From positions 30,974-94,973 of the forward strand of contig MSHB01000002.1 of assembly GCA_001940985.1 (NCBI GenBank): 64,000 nt of DNA, given 5' to 3'. Source of the stretch: Mollicutes bacterium Phil14 (GTDB taxonomy: Bacteria > Bacillota_I > Bacilli_A > ML615J-28 > CAG-698). The notes under the pieces are model-generated. The model saw nothing but the letters and a program-made list of their open reading frames with translations. It had not been told where the DNA came from and did no database searches. Shown piece after piece: positions 46,728 to 57,692 of the stretch. Numbering within the stretch: the first letter of the stretch is position 1; the number at the start of each line of letters is the position of its first letter. Position numbers and translations under genes: made by a program.

Positions 46728-47710
46728 ATGGAAAAAAATGAAGATTTTACATTAATTGAATATGATAAAAGTTTAAGACCAAAACGACTAAAAGACTATA
46801 TTGGCCAAAACGATATTAAAGAAATGTTGAATATTTATATAAAAACAGCTCTTAAAAGGGAAGAGACTTTAGATCATGTTTTGTTATATGGTCCTCCAGG
46901 TCTTGGTAAAACTACATTAGCAAACATAATTGCTAATGAAATGGGAGCAAATTGGCATAGTGTTACTGCTCCTAGTTTAGATAGAGTTGGTGATTTAGCT
47001 GCAATTTTATCAAGCTTGGATGCTGGTGATGTGCTATTCATCGATGAAATCCATCGCTTACCAAAGGTTATAGAAGAAGTTTTATATTCAGCTATGGAAG
47101 ATTATTCTATAGATATAATTGTTGGTAAAGATACTACCGCAAGTACTATAAAAATTGATCTTCCCCCATTTACTTTAATAGGAGCTACTACTAGATGTGG
47201 AGATATTTCTGCTCCACTACGTGATAGATTTGGAATAGTTCAACAATTAGATTATTACAACGATGAAGATTTGCAACAAATCGTTAAAAGAACTTCAAAT
47301 GTTTTTAATTATGCTATAGATGATGAGAGTTCACTAGAAATAGCTAGAAGATCCCGTGGGACTCCACGTGTAGCCAATAGATTGTTCAGAAGAGTTAGAG
47401 ATTTTGCTCAGTTTATGGATGAGAAAAGCGCAGAAATTCATTTGGACGTTACTAAACTTTCACTTCAAAAACTTAATATAGATACTGAAGGTTTAAATCA
47501 AACCGATTATAAGTATTTGAAAGCTATTATTGAAAGATTTAATGGTGGTCCAGTTGGATTGAATGCTTTGTCTGCATCTATATCTGAAGATCCAATAACT
47601 TTAGAAGATGTATACGAACCTTATCTTCTTCAAAGAGGATTTATTATTAGAACTCCAAGAGGAAGAATGGTAACAGAAAAAACATATCAGCATTTAGGAA
47701 TTGATAAAAA

Positions 47711-47714
<4 letters not shown>
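46728..47714 (+). CDS. ruvB: Holliday junction DNA helicase subunit RuvB
   Basis: The AAA+ hexameric motor of branch migration. The 328-residue protein has Walker A ([12 protein letters not shown]), Walker B (VLFIDEIHR), sensor 1 ([12 protein letters not shown]), arginine finger area (APLRDRFGI) and the C-terminal winged helix ([13 protein letters not shown]). Its stop overlaps the queA start by four bases (ATGA), so ruvB-queA-tgt form one translationally coupled operon as in B. subtilis. Confidence 0.97.
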
Positions 47715-49872
<2,158 letters not shown>

Positions 49873-49873
49873 T

Positions 49874-50791
49874 ATGAAAAGATTATTTAAGATATCTTTG
49901 GTTTTTGCTCTTTTCTTTCTTTGCTCATGTGGATTTTTAACTACAGAAACAATTGAAATCGAAAATGAAGTAAAATTAACTATTAGTGAAGATTATATTC
50001 CGTATTTAGGTTATGATGAAAATAACATTCCAACATACACATTTAAATTTCCTGGGAAATTAAACGTAGCTTATCGAACTACTGGTCCTAATGAAGTTGT
50101 TTTTACGAATAATGATGATTTTGTTGTTAGTGATTTAGTTGAAGAACTATTAGCAAGTTATGAAAAAAATGGAATTATTAGTTATAGATTTTTAGGTACA
50201 ACTAAAAAATATGAGACACATATGAATAAAAAGGTAACTTTGGATGATGGAACTATAAAAAGTGAAAAAGTATATTTAAAAGTTATTGATGGAAATATGT
50301 CTAATGAAATTGCTTATATTACTCTTGATAATGGGTTACAATTAACTATTAATTATTTAAAGTTTCAGGTTGAACAAGAAGATAAGAGTATAAAAACATA
50401 TTATTCTTGGCAATATAGTGAAAGCATTAGAATGATATTATATTATCCACTTATGGTTGTTAAAGATAAGGATGAAAATAAAAAAATATTAATAGTGGCT
50501 TTGCCAAATGCAACTATTAATAAAATAGAACCTAGACTAGATGTTAATGGATTAATGAAAAAAGATTCATACCTTGATTCTAGTTATTATACTTATCCTT
50601 ATTCTGATTATGATTCTGAACTATCAGGAAAAGATTATGATAATAGTGAAATTGTTTCTTCAATAAAAGATTATTATATAAAATTCTATAATGGTTATAT
50701 GGAAAATGACAAATTAATATACACTTATTTAGGATATACATTCTCTGTAGAATTTAATAAAACTACGTTTACAATATCATATGTAGAATAA
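49874..50791 (+). CDS. Hypothetical lipoprotein
   Basis: A 305-residue secreted protein with a type II signal peptide and a lipobox LCSC (C19). The rest is beta-strand-rich and Tyr/Asp/Lys-rich, and I recognise no domain. The start at 49874 is used because AAGGA at 49861-49865 is well spaced and the signal peptide then starts MKRLFK; the ATG at 49850 lies within tgt. It is probably co-transcribed with tgt and ends before a terminator. Confidence 0.75.
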   Translation: MKRLFKISLVFALFFLCSCGFLTTETIEIENEVKLTISEDYIPYLGYDENNIPTYTFKFPGKLNVAYRTTGPNEVVFTNNDDFVVSDLVEELLASYEKNGIISYRFLGTTKKYETHMNKKVTLDDGTIKSEKVYLKVIDGNMSNEIAYITLDNGLQLTINYLKFQVEQEDKSIKTYYSWQYSESIRMILYYPLMVVKDKDENKKILIVALPNATINKIEPRLDVNGLMKKDSYLDSSYYTYPYSDYDSELSGKDYDNSEIVSSIKDYYIKFYNGYMENDKLIYTYLGYTFSVEFNKTTFTISYVE

Positions 50792-50797
50792 TTTTAC

Positions 50798-50828
50798 CCC
50801 AAAAGTATAATTGCTTTTGGGTTTTTTA
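50798..50828 (+). terminator. Intrinsic terminator of ruvB-queA-tgt-lipoprotein
   Basis: CCCAAAAG 50798-50805 pairs with CTTTTGGG 50814-50821, followed by six T. Confidence 0.88.
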
Positions 50829-50845
50829 TTTTTTAAACATATAAT
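50817..50845 (+). promoter_or_regulatory. Possible promoter of the ftsW-murG-murB cluster
   Basis: TTGGGT 50817-50822 and TATAAT 50840-50845, spacer 17. The -35 falls in the 3' arm of the preceding terminator, so the assignment is tentative. Confidence 0.4.
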
Positions 50846-50880
50846 TTAGTTTAATAAAATATTATGTAATGGTGAAAGTT

Positions 50881-51981
50881 ATGCAGAAAAGAAGTCCAGA
50901 TATAGTCTTGTTACTAACAATTGTTTTGCTATCAGCTTTTGGAATTCTGATTGTTTATAGTGCAAGTAATGTTATAGCATTTGAAAAGTATAATGATAGT
51001 TTTTATTTTTTTAAAAGACAATTTTTATTTTTAATAATAGGATACATAATATTAGTATTATTGCTTAAAATTGATATTTTAAAATTGAAAAAATATGCTT
51101 CTTTTATATTTTTCTTTTGTTTAGCAATGCTTCTTGCTGTATTAATTCCGGGAATTGGAATTGTTAGAGGTGGAGCAAGAAGTTGGATTGGATTTGGAAG
51201 CTTTTCTATTCAACCATCGGAATTTATGAAGTTAGCAATGATAATTTTATTGTCTAAGTATTTATCTGATAATTATAAAGAAACAACTAAATTGAATGTT
51301 TTTATTTTGCTAATATTGTTTATTGGAGTGATATTTTTTATAATAATGCTTCAGCCTGATTTCGGTACAGGACTGGTATTATTAATGTCATGTGTTATAT
51401 TGCTTTATACAAGCGGTAGTTTAAATAGATATTATGTAATATTAGGGGGAATATTAGTGATTGGTATGGTGGTATTAATAATAAGTGCACCATATAGATT
51501 ACAAAGAATTATGGCATATCTAAATCCTTGGGAAGATCCTTTGGGAAGTGGATTTCAAGGAATACAATCTTTATTTGCTATTACCCCAGGAGGATTGTTT
51601 GGCCATGGTTTTAATAAAAGCATGCAAAAACATTTCTTTCTACCTGAACCTCAAAATGATTTTATATTTGCCATAATAATTGAAGAGTTTGGTCTGTTTG
51701 GTGGAATAATAGTGTTAGGATTGTATTTCCTTATAATATATAGAGGAATAAAAATTAGTTTATCTGTTGATGATTTATTTTTAAAATTTTTAAGTTTGGG
51801 AATAGTAATATCATTATTTGTTCAAGTATTTATTAATGTTGGGGTAGTTGTGGGGCTTTTGCCAGTAACAGGAATAACATTGCCACTTTTTAGTTATGGT
51901 GGTTCATCTTTAGTTCTTACGATGGCAAGTTTAGCTATATTATTAAGCATTAGTCAATATCAAAATTATGATTTTAGGTAG
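50881..51981 (+). CDS. ftsW: SEDS-family glycan polymerase (FtsW/SpoVE type)
   Basis: A 366-residue membrane protein with about ten helices that polymerises lipid II with a partner class B PBP. Conserved SEDS stretches are visible: GGARSWIGFGSFSIQPSEFMKLA, PDFGTGLVLL, and ITLPLFSYGGSSLVL. Location directly before murG matches spoVE/ftsW in B. subtilis. With sporulation genes downstream it could serve division, spore cortex or both; sequence alone cannot separate FtsW from SpoVE. The start at 50881 follows GGTG at 50871-50874; ATG 50869 overlaps that site. Confidence 0.9.
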   Translation: MQKRSPDIVLLLTIVLLSAFGILIVYSASNVIAFEKYNDSFYFFKRQFLFLIIGYIILVLLLKIDILKLKKYASFIFFFCLAMLLAVLIPGIGIVRGGARSWIGFGSFSIQPSEFMKLAMIILLSKYLSDNYKETTKLNVFILLILFIGVIFFIIMLQPDFGTGLVLLMSCVILLYTSGSLNRYYVILGGILVIGMVVLIISAPYRLQRIMAYLNPWEDPLGSGFQGIQSLFAITPGGLFGHGFNKSMQKHFFLPEPQNDFIFAIIIEEFGLFGGIIVLGLYFLIIYRGIKISLSVDDLFLKFLSLGIVISLFVQVFINVGVVVGLLPVTGITLPLFSYGGSSLVLTMASLAILLSISQYQNYDFR

Positions 51982-51989
51982 GTGATTAA

Positions 51990-53069
51990 ATGAAAATTTT
52001 ATTTGTTGGTGGGGGAACATTAGGACATATATATCCTTCATTTTCGGTTATTGATATAATAAAACAAAATGGTGGTATTGTTTATTTTGTGGCTGGAAAA
52101 AGAGAAAATGAAATTAATGCTATAAAAAATAATAAACAAATTGATGAATGTTATTTTATAGATGTTATTGGATTTAAAAGGAAAATATCATTACATAATT
52201 TTTCAGCAATCAAAAAATATTTTTGTGCTAAAAGGTATTGCATAAAATTATTAAAAGAAATTAAACCAGATGTTGTTGTTGGCATGGGAGGATATGTAAG
52301 TGGGCCAGTGCTAAAAGCCGCCATAAAATTAAAGCTTAAAACAATTATTCATGAACAAAATTATGTATATGGATTGGTAAACAGAGTGTTAAAGAACAAA
52401 GTTAAAAAAGTTTTATTGTCATATAATACAGACTTAAAAGAGGGAGACAATAAAATATTAATAGGAAATCCAAGGTGTAGTGAATACTATAAAAAATATT
52501 ACTTTTACGCTGAAAAGAAAAAAAGTTCTAGAAATGTTGTTTTAGTTATAGGTGGCTCTTTGGGAGCAAGTAAAATTAATAATTATTTTTTAGATAATTT
52601 TAACAAATTCAAAGAACAAAAAATTGAAATAATATTGATAACTGGCAAAAAATATTATTATGAAAATGAAGAAAAAATTGCTAATGTAAGTTATCCATAT
52701 TCAGTTATACCTTTTGTTAATAATATATATGATTATATGATTGATGCCAAATTAGTCGTAAGTAGAAGTGGTGCAACAACCATGTCAGAAATTTTCGGTT
52801 TGAAAAAAGTTGCTATTTTTATTCCTTCACCTAATGTTTCAGGTAATCATCAATATAAAAATGCTAAATATTATTATGATAAAAAATGCTGTGAACTTGT
52901 TTTAGAAGAAGAAATAGATAGCAAATTGTTTAAAGTTATTAATGAATTATTAATTGATAATAAGCTTAGAAAACAAATTGAAAATAATATAAGTAAGAAT
53001 GTTATTTTTGATTCTGCTGATAAGTTTTATAAAGTTATTGAATCGTTATGTGGTGATGAAAATGGCTGA
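51990..53069 (+). CDS. murG: UDP-GlcNAc:lipid I N-acetylglucosaminyltransferase MurG
   Basis: Makes lipid II on the cytoplasmic face. The 359-residue GT-B protein has the N-terminal loop GGGTLGHIYPSFSV, the VVGMGGYVSGPVLKAA segment, IIHEQNYVYGLVNR, and the donor-site region VVSRSGATTMSEIFGLKK. The glycine loop carries Leu where Gly, Ala or Ser is usual (GGTLGH). It lies eight bases after ftsW, and its 3' end overlaps murB. Confidence 0.94.
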   Translation: MKILFVGGGTLGHIYPSFSVIDIIKQNGGIVYFVAGKRENEINAIKNNKQIDECYFIDVIGFKRKISLHNFSAIKKYFCAKRYCIKLLKEIKPDVVVGMGGYVSGPVLKAAIKLKLKTIIHEQNYVYGLVNRVLKNKVKKVLLSYNTDLKEGDNKILIGNPRCSEYYKKYYFYAEKKKSSRNVVLVIGGSLGASKINNYFLDNFNKFKEQKIEIILITGKKYYYENEEKIANVSYPYSVIPFVNNIYDYMIDAKLVVSRSGATTMSEIFGLKKVAIFIPSPNVSGNHQYKNAKYYYDKKCCELVLEEEIDSKLFKVINELLIDNKLRKQIENNISKNVIFDSADKFYKVIESLCGDENG

Positions 53070-53985
53070 TTTTGTCTTTAAGTTATCACAGTATATAAAA
53101 GAAAAAAAATTGGGTTTTTTTAGTTTTGATAAATCGTTTAAAGAGCTTACAACAGTAAAAGTAGGAGGAAAAATTCGCTTATTATTTATGCCATTTACTA
53201 TTGAAAATTTCATTGAGTTCTATGATTTTTATTGGAAAAATGGACATAGTATGCCATTAGTAGTAATTGGAAATGGGAGTAATATTCTTGCTAGTGACAA
53301 TGATTTTGAGGGAATTGTGGTTTCTTTTAAAGAATTACAAGTTAAATATTATAGATTAGGTGAAGAATTTTATTTCTTTCCTCAGTGTAAGATGCCATAT
53401 ATTGCTAATGTAATGATAGGGTTAGGGTATAGGGAAATAGAGTATTTTGGTGGAGTACCAGGAACAATTGGTGGAACAGTAGCAATGAATGCTAGTTATC
53501 TTTCAAAAAGTATTGGTGACTTTGTTAGTGAGGTAGTTGTTATTACAAAGGATAACACTATAAAAAAATATGAAGCTAATCAATTGAAATTTAGTTATCG
53601 AACAAGTTCAATAAAAGAAAATTCAGATATTGTTTTATTAGTGAAATTACATTTTCCTAAAGGGGATAGTGAGTTGACTAAAAAAAACTATTTGAAATTA
53701 TTGGAATTCAGGAAAAATAAACAGCCTCTAAATGCTTTAAGTGCAGGATGTGCATTTAAAAATCCAAAAGAAGTAAGGGCATGGGAAGTAATAAAAGAAT
53801 TAGGATATTGTGGGAAAAAGATTGGTGGTGCGAAGGTTAGTGAAAAACACTGTAATTTCATTATTAATACAGGTGATGCAAAAGCGTCAGATTTATATGA
53901 AATTTTAAAAAGTATACAAAGAGATGCTAAAATTAAGAAAAATATAGAGCTTGAAAATGAATGGATTTTAATCAATTTTGATTAA
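53062..53985 (+). CDS. murB: UDP-N-acetylenolpyruvoylglucosamine reductase
   Basis: FAD enzyme that reduces UDP-GlcNAc-enolpyruvate to UDP-MurNAc. The 307-residue protein has VGGKIRLLFMP, IGNGSNILASD, the FAD segment FGGVPGTIGGTVAMNASY, the SYRTSSIK strand, and GCAFKNPKEV, where the proton-donor Ser is Cys (as in a number of homologues). The start at 53062 overlaps murG by eight bases and uses GGTGAT at 53052-53057; ATG 53056 is a near alternative. divIB/ftsQ, which follows murB in Bacillus, is missing. Confidence 0.93.
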   Translation: MADFVFKLSQYIKEKKLGFFSFDKSFKELTTVKVGGKIRLLFMPFTIENFIEFYDFYWKNGHSMPLVVIGNGSNILASDNDFEGIVVSFKELQVKYYRLGEEFYFFPQCKMPYIANVMIGLGYREIEYFGGVPGTIGGTVAMNASYLSKSIGDFVSEVVVITKDNTIKKYEANQLKFSYRTSSIKENSDIVLLVKLHFPKGDSELTKKNYLKLLEFRKNKQPLNALSAGCAFKNPKEVRAWEVIKELGYCGKKIGGAKVSEKHCNFIINTGDAKASDLYEILKSIQRDAKIKKNIELENEWILINFD

Positions 53986-54048
53986 AGTCTTTTCTTTTTG
54001 AAAAAAATGTGATAAAATATGTATAGAAAAAAAGTTGAAATAAAATGC

Positions 54049-54076
54049 TTGTTTTATTGTAATATTATGATATAAT
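54049..54076 (+). promoter_or_regulatory. Promoter of ftsZ
   Basis: TTGTTT 54049-54054, spacer 16, extended -10 TGATATAAT (hexamer 54071-54076). A second extended -10, TGATAAAAT at 54010-54018, lies upstream, so the promoters may be tandem. Confidence 0.65.
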
Positions 54077-54113
54077 AAGGGTTAGATTTATACTCACATT
54101 CAAGGAGGAATTT

Positions 54114-55253
54114 ATGTACAATCAAGAAGCTTTTAATGAAAAACCAATAATAAAAGTAATCGGAGTAGGTGGTGGCGGTGGTAACGCCGTAAACAGAATG
54201 ATAGAAAACGATGTAAAGGGTGTTGAATTTATAGTTATAAATACAGATGCACAAGTTTTGCGTCTTGCAAAAGCTGATACACGTTTACAAATTGGTAAAC
54301 AATTAACCAAAGGTTTAGGTGCTGGTGCTGATCCAGATGTTGGTTTTAGAGCTGCTGAAGAAAGTGAAGAAGAAATTAAAGACATTATACGTGGTAGTGA
54401 TATGGTATTTATTACTGCTGGTATGGGTGGCGGAACTGGTACTGGTGCTTCTCCTGTAGTTGCAAGAATTGCAAAAGAATTGGGATGCTTAACTGTGGGT
54501 ATCGTTACAAAGCCATTCTCATTTGAGGGTCGCAAACGTCAAGAACAAGCAAAAAAAGGTTTAGAAATGTTAAAGCCTTTAGTTGATACTTTGATAGTAG
54601 TTCCTAATGATAAATTATTAAATATGGTTCAACCTGATACACCAATGCTAGAAGCATTTAGAGAAGTTGATAATGTTTTAAGACGTGGTGTACAAGGAAT
54701 AGCTGAAATTGTTACAGTCCCTGGTTTAATTAATGTAGACTTTGCCGATGTTCGTAATGTAATGAAGGACAAGGGTACTGCACTTATGGGTATTGGTATT
54801 GCTCAAGGTCCAAACAGAGCTGTTGAAGCTGCAAGAAAAGCTATTAGAAGTCCATTACTTGAAATTGATATAAATGGCGCAACTGATGCTATCGTATTTA
54901 TTACTAGTGATGTTGATATTGCAATGCAAGAAGTTGTTGATGTAATGAATGAAATTAGAAATGCATCTACATCAGAAATAGATTTGGTTTGTGGTACTGG
55001 TTTTAATATGGATTTACAAGGTGAATTAATAGTTACTGTTATCGCAACAGGATTTGATTCTCCAAATTCTGAAAATGCTCCTACTAAATCTACATATGAT
55101 GCAAAACCAACTGTTAAAATTGCTGTTGAACCTGACAATCGTCTTGAAGATATATCAGTAGGTCGTGGCTCAACTTCAAAAGAAGAAAATCGTGTGGAAA
55201 GAGATAAGTCAAATCCAACAATTCCTTCTTGGTTAAGTAATCGCTTTAAATAA
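54114..55253 (+). CDS. ftsZ: Cell division GTPase FtsZ
   Basis: The tubulin-like division ring protein. The 379-residue sequence has [14 protein letters not shown], the tubulin signature [15 protein letters not shown], and the catalytic T7-loop region ([15 protein letters not shown]). A flexible linker (about 318-365) leads to a C-terminal peptide, [12 protein letters not shown], resembling the conserved tail that binds FtsA, SepF and ZapD. ftsA is not upstream as it normally is, so the membrane anchor is probably SepF or an unlinked FtsA. A terminator follows. Confidence 0.97.
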   Translation: MYNQEAFNEKPIIKVIGVGGGGGNAVNRMIENDVKGVEFIVINTDAQVLRLAKADTRLQIGKQLTKGLGAGADPDVGFRAAEESEEEIKDIIRGSDMVFITAGMGGGTGTGASPVVARIAKELGCLTVGIVTKPFSFEGRKRQEQAKKGLEMLKPLVDTLIVVPNDKLLNMVQPDTPMLEAFREVDNVLRRGVQGIAEIVTVPGLINVDFADVRNVMKDKGTALMGIGIAQGPNRAVEAARKAIRSPLLEIDINGATDAIVFITSDVDIAMQEVVDVMNEIRNASTSEIDLVCGTGFNMDLQGELIVTVIATGFDSPNSENAPTKSTYDAKPTVKIAVEPDNRLEDISVGRGSTSKEENRVERDKSNPTIPSWLSNRFK

Positions 55254-55260
55254 AGAATAT

Positions 55261-55285
55261 AAACTGGGGTAACCCAGTTTTTTTG
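55261..55285 (+). terminator. Intrinsic terminator of ftsZ
   Basis: AAACTGGG 55261-55268 pairs with CCCAGTTT 55273-55280, loop GTAA, then a run of T. Confidence 0.9.
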
Positions 55286-55314
55286 TTTGGAAAAATATTT
55301 ATCTATCCCTTTTT

Positions 55315-55347
55315 TTGACATCTTTTTAAAATAGCATAATGTATACT
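55315..55347 (+). promoter_or_regulatory. spoIIG-type promoter with long spacer and Spo0A-box-like -35
   Basis: TTGACA 55315-55320 and TATACT 55342-55347 are 21 bases apart, too far for ordinary sigma-A use. The B. subtilis spoIIG promoter has the same odd 22-base spacing and needs Spo0A-P. TTTGACA (55314-55320) differs by one base from TTCGACA, the reverse of the 0A box TGTCGAA. Alternative -10: CATAAT 55335-55340, spacer 14, too short. Confidence 0.6.
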
Positions 55348-55373
55348 AAATGTGTAAAAAAAGAGGTGGGAAA

Positions 55374-56090
55374 ATGATACTGTATTGGGATTTATTAATA
55401 TTTTTTAATTTCATAATCGACTTTATATTTCTTTTTTCAATGGAAATGATATTTAAAGACAAAGTATGTTTTTTAAGACTGATTTTGGTTTCGTTAATTT
55501 GTTCGGTATTAGCGATGTTTTGCTTTTTTAATAAGATCATATTTAATATTTATAAAATTATAGGTGGAATAGTAATTGTGGTTCTTTCTTTGAAAAAAAT
55601 TACTGTTTCTAAGACGATTATAAAGATTTCGATGTTTTACATCGAAAATTTGGCTTTGACTGGAGTTTTGGCCACGTTAAAAGTAAATAACTTGCTTATG
55701 CTAATCATTGCTATAATCTTAATTTTGGGCTTGCTATTTTTTGAACATTTTAAAAAATATTACATATTTATAGCTAAAAACAAATATAATGTTATTGTTT
55801 CAAAAAATAATGTTCATTTAAAAATGTCAGCGATTTTAGATACTGGTAATGCAGCAACTAATGCAGATGGAGTTCCACTAGTTTTTGTATCCGAAAAATT
55901 GTTTAGTGATGTTTTTGATAAATATGAACTAGTAGAAGTACAGACTGTTAATGGTGATGCGTATTGCAAAGCATATTATATTGATGACTTTCAGATAGTT
56001 CTCAATAGAAAGAAAATAGAAAAAAAGGCAATGATAGTATTTACTAGAATTGAAGATGATTGCCTATTGAATAGCATGTTATTGATATAG
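55374..56090 (+). CDS. spoIIGA: Sporulation sigma-E processing peptidase SpoIIGA, short form
   Basis: A 238-residue membrane aspartic protease expected to remove the pro-sequence of sigma-E in the mother cell. The N-terminal ~130 residues form about five hydrophobic helices starting MILYWDLLIFFNFIIDF. The protease domain follows, with catalytic D156 in ILDTGNAATNADGVP. B. subtilis SpoIIGA has ~309 residues, so the C-terminal part is shortened. The start at 55374 follows GAGGTGGG. sigE begins 15 bases downstream. Context (spoIIGA-sigE-sigG) makes the identity secure. Confidence 0.9.
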   Translation: MILYWDLLIFFNFIIDFIFLFSMEMIFKDKVCFLRLILVSLICSVLAMFCFFNKIIFNIYKIIGGIVIVVLSLKKITVSKTIIKISMFYIENLALTGVLATLKVNNLLMLIIAIILILGLLFFEHFKKYYIFIAKNKYNVIVSKNNVHLKMSAILDTGNAATNADGVPLVFVSEKLFSDVFDKYELVEVQTVNGDAYCKAYYIDDFQIVLNRKKIEKKAMIVFTRIEDDCLLNSMLLI

Positions 56091-56105
56091 AGGAGGAGAT
56101 AGTTT

Positions 56106-56810
56106 ATGATAAAAAAAATATTTAGATTTATTTTTAGATTGTTTAGGTTAAAAAAGTGTAATTATATCAATAGTAATAATATTTTACCACCACCACTTGA
56201 TGAAGAAAAAGAGCGAGAATTATTGATAAAAACTCAAAATGGTGATATTGAAGCTAGAAATACTTTGATAGTTCATAATTTGCGATTAGTGGTATATATT
56301 GCAAAGAAATTTGAGTCAACAAAGATAAATATAGAAGATTTAGTTAGTATTGGTTCTATGGGACTAATCAAGGGGGTACAGACTTTCAAGTTGGAAAAGA
56401 ATATAAAATTAGCTACATATGCATCTAGATGTATAGAGAATGAGATATTGATGTATTTGCGAAAAACTCATCGTATTAGGCAAGAAGTTTCATTGGATGA
56501 AGTTTTAACAATAGATAGTGAAGGAAATGAAATGATTTTAGCCGATATTTTAAGTTCTAATGATGACGAAAGTTTAGTTACAATGACTAAAAAAGAAGAT
56601 AATGAAAACTTATATAAAGCCTTAGAAAAATTAAATGCAAGAGAGCAAGAAATTATTGTTCTCAGATTTGGATTATATGGTCAAGAGGCTATGACACAAA
56701 AAGAAGTTGCCGATATGTTAGGAATTTCACAATCTTATATTTCTCGACTAGAAAAAAAGATTATTGACAAAATGCGACGAGAAATTGAGACAAAAGTTAA
56801 AGTTTCATAA
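56106..56810 (+). CDS. sigE: Mother-cell sporulation sigma factor E (pro-sigma-E)
   Basis: A 234-residue sigma-70 factor. Residues about 1-28 are a basic, hydrophobic pro-sequence ([17 protein letters not shown]), like the membrane-binding pro-peptide removed by SpoIIGA in Bacillus. Mature signatures are [19 protein letters not shown], the region 2 core [36 protein letters not shown], and the region 4 [32 protein letters not shown] precedes the start. It directs early mother-cell transcription after asymmetric division. Confidence 0.96.
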   Translation: MIKKIFRFIFRLFRLKKCNYINSNNILPPPLDEEKERELLIKTQNGDIEARNTLIVHNLRLVVYIAKKFESTKINIEDLVSIGSMGLIKGVQTFKLEKNIKLATYASRCIENEILMYLRKTHRIRQEVSLDEVLTIDSEGNEMILADILSSNDDESLVTMTKKEDNENLYKALEKLNAREQEIIVLRFGLYGQEAMTQKEVADMLGISQSYISRLEKKIIDKMRREIETKVKVS

Positions 56811-56840
56811 AAAAATAAATTAGAAAGTGAATAATATTGC

Positions 56841-56879
56841 TTTATATCTACCATTATATAAGTAGGAGGTAGATATAAA
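56841..56879 (+). promoter_or_regulatory. Hairpin covering the sigG ribosome-binding site
   Basis: A 12-bp perfect stem: TTTATATCTACC 56841-56852 with GGTAGATATAAA 56868-56879, 15-base loop. The sigG ATG is at 56880, directly after the stem. AGGAGG (56864-56869) is half in the loop and half in the stem. This should restrict ribosome access and so sigG translation. Confidence 0.8.
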
Positions 56880-57653
56880 ATGCGTAATCGTGTAGAAATA
56901 ACAGGGATAAATACTTCAGAATTAAAAACTTTATCAAATGAAAAAATGATGGAATTAATACAAAAAAGTCAGAGTGGAGATGATTCTAGTAGGGATGAAT
57001 TAGTATATGGTAATTTAAAACTTATATTAAGTGTTATAAAAAAATTCTCTAATAGAGGAGAGAATTTAGACGATCTATTTCAAGTTGGCTGTTTGGGGTT
57101 ATTAAAGGCAATTGATAATTTTGATATGAGTCATGGTGTAAAGTTTTCAACATATGCAGTACCAATGATAATTGGTGAAATAAGAAGATATTTGAGAGAT
57201 AATTCTTCAATCAGGGTTTCACGATCACTAAAAGATATTGCTTATAAATCTTTACATTTTAAAGAACAATATTTGAAAGAAAATCAAAAAGAGCCTACTA
57301 TCGAAGAAATAGCCAAGCATTTAGAAGTAGAAGAAATAGATGTAATAGTAGCTTTAGAAGCTATTCAAGAACCAGTATCAATCTATACTCCAATTTTTAA
57401 TAATGGTGGAGATGAAATTTATTTGATTGATCAAATAAAAGATGATCAAACAAGTGAAGATAGAAAAATATTAGAACTGACAATAAAAGAAGGATTTAAA
57501 AAATTGAACGAAAGAGAAAAACATATAATAAATGAAAGGTATTATACTGGAAAAACACAAATGGAGATAGCAAATGAAATTGGTATAAGTCAAGCACAAG
57601 TTTCGAGACTTGAAAAAAACGCCTTAAAAGCTATCTTTGGTGATAAAAATTAA
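56880..57653 (+). CDS. sigG: Late forespore sporulation sigma factor G
   Basis: A 257-residue sigma factor very close to Bacillus sigma-G: N-terminal RNRVEITGINTSELKTLSN (the anti-sigma-binding segment), GNLKLILSVIKKFSNRGEN, LDDLFQVGCLGLLKAIDNFD, VPMIIGEIRRYLRDNSSIRV, and the HTH KTQMEIANEIGISQAQVSRLEK. It controls late forespore genes. The 70-base gap after sigE carries a ribosome-site-blocking hairpin. It also has a possible sporulation-type promoter: GAATAAT at 56829-56835 and CATTATAT at 56852-56859, a weak match to SigE/SigF-class elements. Confidence 0.97.
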   Translation: MRNRVEITGINTSELKTLSNEKMMELIQKSQSGDDSSRDELVYGNLKLILSVIKKFSNRGENLDDLFQVGCLGLLKAIDNFDMSHGVKFSTYAVPMIIGEIRRYLRDNSSIRVSRSLKDIAYKSLHFKEQYLKENQKEPTIEEIAKHLEVEEIDVIVALEAIQEPVSIYTPIFNNGGDEIYLIDQIKDDQTSEDRKILELTIKEGFKKLNEREKHIINERYYTGKTQMEIANEIGISQAQVSRLEKNALKAIFGDKN

Positions 57654-57660
57654 ATTTGTA

Positions 57661-57689
57661 TTGACTGTTTATATAAAAAATAATATAAT
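57661..57689 (+). promoter_or_regulatory. Sigma-A promoter of folT
   Basis: TTGACT 57661-57666 and TATAAT 57684-57689, spacer 17. Transcription should start near 57695, at the first stem of the riboswitch. Confidence 0.85.
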
Positions 57690-57692
57690 TTT

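Noticed and set aside
54803..55321. 172-residue reverse ORF over the ftsZ 3' end
   Set aside because: Antisense shadow of ftsZ; it also crosses the ftsZ terminator and the spoIIG-type promoter region.
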